Assembly: GCA_030639215.1 (NCBI GenBank)
Contig: DAOWDD010000001.1
Span: forward strand, 1-16,964
Direction: 5' to 3'
DNA from: Dehalococcoidia bacterium
GTDB taxonomy: Bacteria > Chloroflexota > Dehalococcoidia > Dehalococcoidales > UBA5760
DNA length: 16,964 nt
Below the pieces are notes generated by a model. The model searched no databases, was not told where the DNA came from, and saw only the letters and a program-made list of their open reading frames with translations. The first letter of the stretch is position 1, and the number at the start of each line of letters is the position of its first letter. This document shows positions 8,330 through 14,220 of this stretch, in pieces. The position numbers were made by a program, and so were the translations under genes.

Positions 8330-8982
8330 CGTGGCACCATTTCATAGAGTTTGCTTAACTGCCTAACCGTTATCTGCCCGGGGGCAGACTCCCTACCTTC
8401 TTCAATCGATGCGTAGGTAAAATCGCCACCGACCAGTGGACAGAGAACTCGGCTCACTAGACCCAGTGGGCCCATGGCAAAGGAAACCATTCTTGTTTTG
8501 GGGAACTCGGTGATGAGCTTTAGGGTAGTCAGGTTGTCCTCAAAGCTCTGTGCCGTGGTAATCACCTTGCATACATCGGCGCCGGCTTCCAGCTGTTTTT
8601 TGACTATTTCCTTAAGGCCGTTGAGGGAGGGCGTTTTCCCCGGTTCGTGGAATGACAGGAGGCATTTTGTTCTCTTCTTAATCGGTGGTAGGGTTTTCTT
8701 AAGGTCTTTCGTCTCGACTTCAATGTCAACCATTTCACAGCCAAGCTCACTGGCTTTAACCAACTCCTCTATTCTTTCTGTTTCACTCCTTTCCCACCTG
8801 CCTCCTTCACCGGGGTTCCTGGCGCAGGCTATCCAGGGTTTCTTAAGCTGCCTGGCTACGTCCTGCCATCCCTCCCCAATGAGGTCTATCCGGACCTCGA
8901 ATAGTTCAGCGAAGGGTTCAATCTCCCTTACCGCTTTCTCGTCCTTATTTGTGATGACGGTACAGATTCTAGGCTTTTTCAT
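8326..8982 (-). CDS. aroD: 3-dehydroquinate dehydratase, type I
   Basis: A 218-residue Schiff-base dehydratase that converts 3-dehydroquinate to 3-dehydroshikimate. Type I features are visible: VRIDLIGEG near residue 32, LLSFHEPGKTP with the catalytic His, ADVCKV with the Schiff-base Lys, FAMGPLGLVSR, and the substrate-closing loop SAPGQITV near the end. Type II dehydratases are shorter, dodecameric and unrelated in sequence, so the assignment is clear. The ATG follows the aroB stop by a single base (TAG-G-ATG), consistent with coupled translation, and its stop overlaps the aroE start by 4 bp. Confidence 0.95.
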   Translation of the reverse strand: MKKPRICTVITNKDEKAVREIEPFAELFEVRIDLIGEGWQDVARQLKKPWIACARNPGEGGRWERSETERIEELVKASELGCEMVDIEVETKDLKKTLPPIKKRTKCLLSFHEPGKTPSLNGLKEIVKKQLEAGADVCKVITTAQSFEDNLTTLKLITEFPKTRMVSFAMGPLGLVSRVLCPLVGGDFTYASIEEGRESAPGQITVRQLSKLYEMVPR

Positions 8983-8983
8983 C

Positions 8984-10057
8984 CTAACCTATCAGGGCCT
9001 GCTCTACTAGAGACAGGTTCACCTCGTCGGTGATGAACACCTTACCCAGCGATTCGGGCAGGACAAACCTTAGCTTACCCTTCAAGACCTTCTTATCCTG
9101 CTTCATCGCCGAGACCAGTTTTTCTATTCCGGGGTCGGGCAGCCCGGTGGGTAGGCCAGCCCGCTTGATAAGGCCCTCCAGTCTGGACAACTCATTTTGT
9201 GTAAGTATACTCATTCTGCGGGAAATCCTGGCCGCTGCCAGCATCCCGATGGCTACTGCCTCCCCGTGGCTTACCTTGAAATCTGAGACTGACTCAATGG
9301 CATGCCCTACGGTGTGGCCGAAGTTTAGGATAGCTCTTAGACCTAAGTCCTTCTCGTCCTTTTCCACCACCCCCGCCTTAATTTCAGCCGACCGGAAGAC
9401 GACTTCCTCAAGTGTTTCCGTATCAAGCAGTTTTATCCTATCAAGGTTGTTCTCAAGGTAGGTAAAGAACCCTTCATCCTGGATAACTCCATATTTTATC
9501 ACTTCAGCCAGTCCGTCGGTGAATTGCTTATCGCCGAGAGTTTTTATGGTATCAATGTCGCTGATTACCAGCCTTGGCTGATAAAAGGCTCCGATTTTGT
9601 TTTTCAACCGGTCGTGGTCCAGCGCCACCTTGCCCCCGATGCTGCTGTCAACCTGTGCCAGCAGGGTGGTCGGTACCTGTATCAGCGGTACCCCCCTCAG
9701 GTATGTGGCAGCCACGAAGCCGGCTAAATCCCCGATAACCCCTCCACCCAGGGCTAGAATAGGCGTTGTCCTTTCCGCGTAGCATTCGGCTAATTCATGG
9801 TATAGCCTGCCTGCGGCCTCCAATGACTTTTGCTCTTCTCCATCAGGGATTGTGAGGGTGGTTACCGTGAAGCCTTCCGCAGCCAGGCTACGCCCGATGG
9901 TGTCACCATACAGGTTGTTCACTATGGGGTTGGTGATAATCACCAGCCTGTCGGCAAAGCCGCTTTCCTTTAGCTGGCGTCCGCTTTGCTTAAGTATTCC
10001 TGGGCCGATATCAATGTCGTAGCTGTTACTGCCTAGCCGTAGTTGAACTTTTTTCAT
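8984..10057 (-). CDS. aroB: 3-dehydroquinate synthase
   Basis: A 357-residue NAD- and zinc-dependent cyclase that converts DAHP to 3-dehydroquinate. The NAD-binding block GGGVIGDLAGFVAATYLRG, the PTTLLAQVDSSIGGK block and NFGHTVGHAIES, which contains zinc-ligand His residues, are all intact. Length is normal. The ATG lies 32 bp inside the 3' end of aroF with AGAAG just upstream, the longest overlap in the operon. The presence of aroB together with aroF shows the classical DAHP route rather than the alternative archaeal entry through aspartate semialdehyde. Confidence 0.97.
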   Translation of the reverse strand: MKKVQLRLGSNSYDIDIGPGILKQSGRQLKESGFADRLVIITNPIVNNLYGDTIGRSLAAEGFTVTTLTIPDGEEQKSLEAAGRLYHELAECYAERTTPILALGGGVIGDLAGFVAATYLRGVPLIQVPTTLLAQVDSSIGGKVALDHDRLKNKIGAFYQPRLVISDIDTIKTLGDKQFTDGLAEVIKYGVIQDEGFFTYLENNLDRIKLLDTETLEEVVFRSAEIKAGVVEKDEKDLGLRAILNFGHTVGHAIESVSDFKVSHGEAVAIGMLAAARISRRMSILTQNELSRLEGLIKRAGLPTGLPDPGIEKLVSAMKQDKKVLKGKLRFVLPESLGKVFITDEVNLSLVEQALIG

Positions 10058-11114
10058 TTCTTCTTGGTTGGATCAGTTTGCTGATTCCCTGGCAGGTATC
10101 GATGGTCTCCTTAAGTTCGTCAGGTGTGATAGCCTGTTGTGCATCAACCAGCGCTTCCGCCGGGTTGTAGTGCATCTCAATCATCAGGCCACTGGCGCCG
10201 GCGGCGATAGCGGCGCAGCTCATGTTGAAGATAAGGTCTCGGCGCCCGGCTGCATGACTGGGGTCAACAATTATCGGTAGATAGGTTTCTTTCTGAATAA
10301 TCGGGACGGCGGATAGGTCGAGGGTATATCTGATGTAGTTCTTGCCTTTGCCTACGGGTAGTACTCCTCTTTCACATAGAATAATGTCCCGGTTACCTTC
10401 GGCGGCGATGTATTCCGCAAAAGACAGGAATTCTTCAATACTGGCGCCGAAGTGGCGTTTGAATAGGATAGGCTTCTTTGTCTTGGCCACCTTTGCCAGC
10501 AGGTCTTGATTATACATGTTTCTCGTCCCTACCTGGAGTATATCGGCATACTCGGCGGCTAGTTCAACCTGTGTTTCTCCTCTCACCTCGGTTACCGTTG
10601 CCAGGCCGAACCTTTCCCCTGCTTCACGCAGCCATTTCAGGGCCTCTCTGGCTTCTTCCCAGCCTATCGAGCCCAGCCCCTGGAAAGAGTGGACCGAGCT
10701 CCTCGGCTTGAAAATACCTCCTCTCAGGATATGAGCCCCGCACTCCGCTGCATCTTCAGCAATTCTCAGTAGCTGCTGGTGGCTCTCCACGGCACAAGGT
10801 CCGGCAATGAATACCGGTTCGTCTCCGCCTATCTCAATATCCTTCACCCTAACCACCGAATGCTCTGTGCCGTCCTCAAAGAATTTGGCGTATTCCTTGC
10901 TGATTAGCTTATAGGGGACTTCAACCATGGCAGCCTCTTTCACTCCGGAGAGGGTGGCAAAGTGCTCAAATGGTACCTTGCTTTCGTCTCCGATCAGTCC
11001 GATTATGGTACGGAATTTTCCCTTGGAAACATCAGCTCTCAGTCCGAGTTTCTTTACCTCTTTAACCACATGGTTTACATCCTCTTTTGTGGCATCGGTT
11101 TTCATGATTATCAT
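10026..11114 (-). CDS. aroF: DAHP synthase, type I-beta with N-terminal ferredoxin-like domain
   Basis: A 362-residue enzyme that condenses PEP and erythrose 4-phosphate to DAHP, the entry step of the pathway. An N-terminal ferredoxin-like regulatory domain (about residues 1-70, opening MIIMK) precedes the TIM barrel. Barrel motifs: FIAGPCAVES with metal ligand Cys107, LRGGIFKPRSS, LQVGTRNMYN, ILFKRHFGAS, DPSHAAGRRD and IEMHYNP. Domain order matches the Thermotoga-type enzyme, in which the extra domain mediates inhibition by aromatic amino acids. I chose the ATG at 11114 because the family starts with this M-I-I-x-M/K pattern. A TTG at 11126 is an in-frame alternative. It is the first structural gene of the operon, behind an attenuator-like leader. 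Confidence 0.95.
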   Translation of the reverse strand: MIIMKTDATKEDVNHVVKEVKKLGLRADVSKGKFRTIIGLIGDESKVPFEHFATLSGVKEAAMVEVPYKLISKEYAKFFEDGTEHSVVRVKDIEIGGDEPVFIAGPCAVESHQQLLRIAEDAAECGAHILRGGIFKPRSSVHSFQGLGSIGWEEAREALKWLREAGERFGLATVTEVRGETQVELAAEYADILQVGTRNMYNQDLLAKVAKTKKPILFKRHFGASIEEFLSFAEYIAAEGNRDIILCERGVLPVGKGKNYIRYTLDLSAVPIIQKETYLPIIVDPSHAAGRRDLIFNMSCAAIAAGASGLMIEMHYNPAEALVDAQQAITPDELKETIDTCQGISKLIQPRRNEKSSTTARQ

Positions 11115-11177
11115 TTGTCCCCCCAAAAACCTTGTATCTAGATAAGCTCTTTTGATGCAGCTTGTTCTTGCTTTCCT

Positions 11178-11210
11178 AAAACAGAAAGACCCTCCCGCTT
11201 TAGGAGGGTT
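11178..11210 (-). terminator. Intrinsic terminator of the aroF leader
   Basis: On the minus strand ACCCTCC (11209-11203) and GGAGGGT (11195-11189) form a 7-bp GC-rich stem with a 7-nt loop, followed by CTTTCTGTTTT. It lies 46 nt after the leader-peptide stop and about 64 nt before the end of the untranslated leader, so it would cut off the whole operon when formed. Confidence 0.7.
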
Positions 11211-11255
11211 TCTAAGCTTCAGATATTCTAGTTTGTTGGCTTGTGATGCATCTAT

Positions 11256-11345
11256 TTAATGCTGAACCCCCCCAGCACACCTTATGCGCCAGGTAAATGA
11301 AAAACGGGTATAATAGCACAGTTTGTGAAGGGCGGTATTCAACAT
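11256..11345 (-). CDS. Leader peptide with Tyr-Tyr, Phe, Phe and Trp codons
   Basis: A 29-codon ORF from ATG (11345) to TAA (11256-11258). Residues 11-19 read YYTRFSFTW, so five of nine consecutive residues are aromatic and all three aromatic amino acids are included. The ORF starts about 22 nt after the predicted transcription start, with AAGGTGAG ending 7 nt before the ATG. Its last codons (Gly-Gly-Val-Gln-His) encode the G7-UU stretch that can form the antiterminator. The peptide itself is probably not functional; it would serve as a sensor of charged tRNA-Tyr, tRNA-Phe and tRNA-Trp. The same frame stays open to 11507, but that extension lies upstream of the predicted promoter. Confidence 0.75.
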   Translation of the reverse strand: MLNTALHKLCYYTRFSFTWRIRCAGGVQH

Positions 11346-11350
11346 ATTTC

Positions 11351-11436
11351 CACTCACCTTATCTCTGTAGATTACCCTAGCATAAGGGATATGGTTTGTC
11401 AAGCAAGTGCACTCACCTGTCTCATCTGGTGAAGTG
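11351..11436. repeat. CACTCACCT repeats flanking the aroF promoter
   Basis: CACTCACCT occurs at 11351-11359 and 11410-11418, and an inverted, one-base-expanded copy (GGTGAAGTG) lies at 11428-11436. The 11410/11428 pair forms an imperfect palindrome between the divergent promoters at 11402 (minus) and 11460 (plus). The 11351 copy covers the leader-peptide ribosome-binding site. These could be regulator-binding sites. Confidence 0.35.
11374..11402 (-). promoter_or_regulatory. aroF operon promoter
   Basis: On the minus strand there is a perfect TTGACA (11402-11397), a 17-bp spacer and TAGGGT (11379-11374), preceded by TG at the extended -10 position (TGC-TAGGGT). The weak -10 is offset by the TG and the perfect -35. 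The same TTGACAAACCA block and 17-bp geometry recur upstream of livG. Transcription would start near 11367. Confidence 0.6.
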
Positions 11437-11459
11437 AAAAAATTCTTTGGTACAGGGGG

Positions 11460-11486
11460 TTGACAAGCTGGCAATTCTGTTATAGT
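11460..11486 (+). promoter_or_regulatory. Candidate promoter P1 for livKHM
   Basis: A perfect TTGACA (11460-11465) is followed after 15 bp by TATAGT (11481-11486, five of six consensus bases). The short spacer is suboptimal. It fires away from the aroF promoter and would give a leader of about 275 nt before livK. Confidence 0.4.
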
Positions 11487-11540
11487 GTATCGGTCATAGG
11501 GTATCAATATTATCTTTACCTTGGTTCTAGTGCTATCGTG

Positions 11541-11569
11541 CTACCACATAATGATAATATTAGTGGTAG
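11541..11569. promoter_or_regulatory. Inverted repeat upstream of livK
   Basis: CTACCAC (11541-11547) and GTGGTAG (11563-11569) form a 7-bp stem that continues through TAAT/ATTA with one bulged base, about 11 bp in all. There is no T-run after it, so it is not an intrinsic terminator. It could be an operator or an RNA element in the P1 transcript. A ten-codon ORF starts in its loop (see findings). Confidence 0.4.
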
Positions 11570-11589
11570 GGTACGGGGCATAAGGCAAA

Positions 11590-11609
11590 TTACCATTGAC
11601 TTACCATTG
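11590..11609 (+). repeat. Tandem TTACCATTG repeats
   Basis: Two exact copies of TTACCATTG (11590-11598 and 11601-11609) are spaced 11 bp start to start, about one helical turn, in the untranslated region before livK. Tandem repeats in helical phase are a common form of regulator-binding site. No regulator is encoded in the window. Confidence 0.4.
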
Positions 11610-11711
11610 TTGACCGGGGCCATTAGTTGCTTGCTGTTTCCGGTTCTAGAGATATTATCTTATTACTGAAAAGGGGGTGGGCGTTATATGACATAGAGGG
11701 TATACTCCTGT

Positions 11712-11747
11712 CTGAGGTGACCTGCCTCAGCTTAGAGAAACTATAAT
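11712..11747 (+). promoter_or_regulatory. Candidate promoter P2 and overlapping palindrome before livK
   Basis: TATAAT (11742-11747) is perfect, but the -35 region is poor (TGACCT at 18 bp). The palindrome CTGAGG-N7-CCTCAG (11712-11730) covers that -35 region. Transcription would begin near 11754, just before the AAGGAGG ribosome-binding site. Confidence 0.35.
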
Positions 11748-11755
11748 CCTACTAT

Positions 11756-11762
11756 AAGGAGG
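11756..11762 (+). promoter_or_regulatory. Ribosome-binding site fixing the livK start
   Basis: AAGGAGG ends 7 nt before GTG (11770) but only 4 nt before the adjacent in-frame TTG (11767). The spacing favours GTG as the start codon. Confidence 0.7.
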
Positions 11763-11769
11763 TATATTG

Positions 11770-13263
11770 GTGAAAAGGAAAGGCTTACTAAGGATAATTG
11801 TACCCGTCTCGCTGATAATGGCGGCGGCAGTATCAATACCTATCATTACCAGCTGTGCCGCCGGGGTACCAACGCCGACACCGGAACCAACACCAACCCC
11901 AACTCCGGAACCGACGGAACCGGGGCCAGCGCCAACGCCAGGAGCACCTGAGGGGATTACTCTAGATGAAATGAATATACTGGGCCATCTGCCGGACCAG
12001 CAGGTTGGGGTAGAGTACCCCGTAGGGGAAACGGTAAACATTGGCTTCCTGGCTGCCTTGTCGGGTCCGGACGCTGGGTGGGGACTTCCTGGTCTTACCG
12101 GAAACGAGATTTTTATTGACGCTGTCAATAAAACAGGTGGTCTCCTGGTTGGCGGGGTGAGATACCCGCTTGCGCAGTATGAGTTTGACGATGAGGCTAT
12201 CGCCAGTAAGGCGCTGCAGGGTGCCCGACAGCTGGTTCTGGAACACGATGTCAAGTTCATCAGTGCCATTGGCGGCAACCCTGCCGATGCCACCCACCCC
12301 TTCCTCACCGAGGAAAAGGTCGTCTATGCCTCGCTGATAGCCACGGATATCAAGCCCGATAGGCCGTATCTCATCGCCGGTGGCGATGTTACCCCCCGGA
12401 TTGATATGCTGCGGCCGCTTATGGTCAAGACAGTCTTGCCTAAGCCAGAGGAACTGGGCAGGCAGTTAAGGTGGGCGGTAACCTCTCAGGATGACACCAT
12501 TGGCCGCACCTGCCAGGCATGGGAAGTGGGCTGTGCTGTGGCCGAGGGTTGGGAGATAGTCTATGACAAGCACTTCTCACTGGAGACCACTGATTTTGCT
12601 CCGGTAGTGACTGCTATGATGGCGACCAACCCTGATGCTATCAGCCTTAACCTCTGCTACCCCACCTTCCAGACCCTTATCTGGGAGCAGTGCTACCTTC
12701 AGGGCTATGAGGGCCTGATTTCGCAAAACTACATCGACTGGGAAGCCAATCTGCAGAAGATTCCTGCTGAGTATGCTGCGGCTCGCTGGGGCATGGACAG
12801 CTTCCCCCTGATGGAGGATGAGTGGTGGGGTGAACCCTCATGGAACCACTCCTTCACCAATATATGGAACGAGAGGTACGGCCCTGGAGGCCCCCAGGAT
12901 GTTAAGCGCCATATGACCGGCATTGACTGGGACCACGTGGTATGCCTGATTCCGTGGTGCGCCGGGGCGCAGGTTGCCGGTGCCGGTGGCGGTGGATTCC
13001 CTGATAATGATGCCATACTGGCTGCCCTCAGGGCTATGGACTCGTTCCCCACCATCCTGGGTCCGGGTGTTATGTACGGTAAGGATATGTGGGGCATCGA
13101 TAACATGATATCGCTCCCCGTTCCCATAAATAAGTTTGACCTTGCCGCGGAGAACAAGCGTATCTGGTGCAGTGTCAAGTTTGAAGACTGGTTTGATTCC
13201 ATCAAGCATATTGTTATCCCGGTGGTGGAAGACCACGGGCAGATGTATTACCAGCGTCAATAA
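11770..13263 (+). CDS. livK: ABC transporter substrate-binding lipoprotein, branched-chain amino acid type
   Basis: A 497-residue extracytoplasmic binding protein. A basic N-terminus and hydrophobic segment lead to a lipobox ending at Cys29 (ITSC), where a lipid anchor would be attached. Residues 34-60 form a Pro/Thr/Glu linker, then a periplasmic-binding type 1 fold starts at VNIGFLAALSGPDAGWG. This is the family that feeds LivHMGF transporters. Members bind Leu/Ile/Val but also aromatic compounds, urea, short-chain amides and others, so the ligand is not certain. The domain contains many Trp and Cys residues (CYPTFQTLIWEQC, CLIPWC). It is followed by livH and livM, with a strong hairpin between livK and livH. 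Confidence 0.85.
   Translation: MKRKGLLRIIVPVSLIMAAAVSIPIITSCAAGVPTPTPEPTPTPTPEPTEPGPAPTPGAPEGITLDEMNILGHLPDQQVGVEYPVGETVNIGFLAALSGPDAGWGLPGLTGNEIFIDAVNKTGGLLVGGVRYPLAQYEFDDEAIASKALQGARQLVLEHDVKFISAIGGNPADATHPFLTEEKVVYASLIATDIKPDRPYLIAGGDVTPRIDMLRPLMVKTVLPKPEELGRQLRWAVTSQDDTIGRTCQAWEVGCAVAEGWEIVYDKHFSLETTDFAPVVTAMMATNPDAISLNLCYPTFQTLIWEQCYLQGYEGLISQNYIDWEANLQKIPAEYAAARWGMDSFPLMEDEWWGEPSWNHSFTNIWNERYGPGGPQDVKRHMTGIDWDHVVCLIPWCAGAQVAGAGGGGFPDNDAILAALRAMDSFPTILGPGVMYGKDMWGIDNMISLPVPINKFDLAAENKRIWCSVKFEDWFDSIKHIVIPVVEDHGQMYYQRQ
11869..11949 (+). repeat. Low-complexity Pro/Thr/Glu linker repeat within livK
   Basis: Degenerate repeats of Pro-Thr and Pro-Glu codons encode the spacer between the lipidated Cys29 and the binding domain. 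Such linkers hold the domain away from the membrane in envelopes lacking a periplasm. The tract may vary in length between strains. Confidence 0.7.
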
Positions 13264-13269
13264 TCTTGA

Positions 13270-13298
13270 TGTGGGGCGGCGTTCTTCGCCGCCCCACA
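13270..13298 (+). other. Strong intercistronic hairpin between livK and livH
   Basis: TGTGGGGCGGCG and CGCCGCCCCACA form a perfect 12-bp GC-rich stem with a 5-nt loop, 7 nt after the livK stop. No T-run follows, so read-through into livH is expected. The likely role is to block 3' exonucleases and keep the binding-protein mRNA more abundant than the permease mRNA. Confidence 0.65.
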
Positions 13299-13350
13299 AC
13301 CTTGGCTGGACTAGAAGACTCTATTCTAAGTGAAAGGCTAAGCGAAAGAT

Positions 13351-14220
13351 ATGGACTTCACGACTGCTTTGCAGACGGCAGCCAATGCCGGGGCAGTAAG
13401 CTGTATGTATGCCATGATAGCGGTGGGGCTGTCCTTGGCCTTCGGCGTGATGGGGATGGCAAACTACGCTCACGGCGAGTTCTTTATGGCAGGTGCCTAT
13501 ACGGTGTATGCCATGTATGCCTTGGGTGGAATGCCGTACTGGGCAGCAATAGCAGCCGGGGCTGGGATAGTCTGCTGCCTTGGCCTGGTGGTTGAGCGAG
13601 GTATTTTCCGGCCGACGCGGGGAAATGTGCTGGCCGGTTTTATGGCGACCGCAGGATTAGCCTTTATTATCCAGGTTTTCTGTGGGGAGGTATACGGGTG
13701 GGGGTTGATGCGGTATATTCCCAAGCCCTATATGGTTCCGTTTGACATTGCGGGCGCTGCTGTTGACTTCGCCAGAATATTGGTAGTACCTTTTGCCTTT
13801 GCCGGGATAGGAGGGCTTATCTTCTTTATGCGCCGCTTTAAGCTGGGGCGAGCATTGCGTGCTGTGGCTCAGGACCCGGAGGCTGCCTCCTTACAGGGGA
13901 TAAGCATTAATAAGATAACGGCGCTGGCGATGGGCATCGCCGGTACTCTTGCCGGCCTCGCCGGTGGGCTGATGTCAACAATATATGCCGTGACCCCAGT
14001 GCTGGGGCACCAGGTTATCCTGCCTGCCTTCATCGTGGTAATTGTGGGAGGAATGGGAAGTATTGAAGGCGCTGTTCTTGCTGCCATTCTGTACGGTTTT
14101 ACCCACACCTTTATTACCACCATCTTCGATGCCGTTACTGCCAATATGGTTGTTGTTGCCATGATGGCACTTGTACTAATAATAAGACCGCAGGGGTTAT
14201 TGGGCCGTGTTGCAGTATAA
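13351..14220 (+). CDS. livH: Branched-chain amino acid ABC transporter permease LivH
   Basis: A 289-residue membrane protein with about eight hydrophobic segments. Family landmarks: the N-terminal GLSLAFGVMGMANYAHGEFFMAGAY block, a central GRALRAVAQDPEAASLQGI segment that contacts the ATPase (EAA-like loop), and a C-terminal GGMGSIEGAVLAAILYG motif. It forms one half of the transmembrane channel with LivM. ATG at 13351 is used because an in-frame stop lies four codons upstream; the ribosome-binding site is weak. The gene overlaps the livM start by 14 bp. Confidence 0.92.
   Translation: MDFTTALQTAANAGAVSCMYAMIAVGLSLAFGVMGMANYAHGEFFMAGAYTVYAMYALGGMPYWAAIAAGAGIVCCLGLVVERGIFRPTRGNVLAGFMATAGLAFIIQVFCGEVYGWGLMRYIPKPYMVPFDIAGAAVDFARILVVPFAFAGIGGLIFFMRRFKLGRALRAVAQDPEAASLQGISINKITALAMGIAGTLAGLAGGLMSTIYAVTPVLGHQVILPAFIVVIVGGMGSIEGAVLAAILYGFTHTFITTIFDAVTANMVVVAMMALVLIIRPQGLLGRVAV

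Larger units (their letters stand above)
11178..11367 (-). promoter_or_regulatory. Candidate transcription attenuator upstream of aroF
   Basis: This is the predicted leader RNA from its likely start (about 11367) to the end of the terminator U-tract. In order it contains a ribosome-binding site (AAGGTGAG, 11360-11353), a 29-codon ORF rich in Tyr, Phe and Trp codons, a G7-UU stretch at the 3' end of that ORF (11273-11265), and a terminator hairpin. The RNA AACCCUCC (11210-11203) can pair either with G7-UU (8 bp including one G-U) or with GGAGGGU (11195-11189). The first pairing is the antiterminator and the second the terminator. A ribosome stalled on the aromatic codons would leave G7-UU free. 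One that reaches the stop codon would cover it. The arrangement follows the trp/phe attenuation logic. It is seen in sequence but not tested. Confidence 0.75.

Noticed and set aside
11309..11314. Plus-strand TATAAT
   Set aside because: It is the complement of the Tyr-Tyr codons of the leader peptide, with no -35 at a suitable distance and no gene closely downstream.
11115..11367. T-box riboswitch before aroF
   Set aside because: No conserved T-box sequence (UGGN-ACCGCG type) is present before the terminator, whereas a translated aromatic leader ORF is.
11256..11507. Longer 83-codon reading of the aroF leader ORF on the minus strand
   Set aside because: Its upstream part crosses the predicted aroF promoter (11374-11402) and lacks a ribosome-binding site at its first ATG. 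The internal ATG at 11345 has one and lies inside the transcript.
11612..11643. ACCGG/CCGGT inverted repeat before livK
   Set aside because: The 5-bp arms are separated by more than 20 nt with no extension, which is compatible with chance.
11460..11669. Plus-strand ORF rich in Trp, Phe and Tyr near its start
   Set aside because: Its only early start is a TTG inside the P1 -35 hexamer, so it would not be on the transcript, and no ribosome-binding site is present. Its aromatic richness is probably chance in AT-rich DNA.
12729..13205. 158-codon minus-strand ORF inside livK
   Set aside because: It is an antisense shadow of a well-supported lipoprotein gene with no recognisable motifs.
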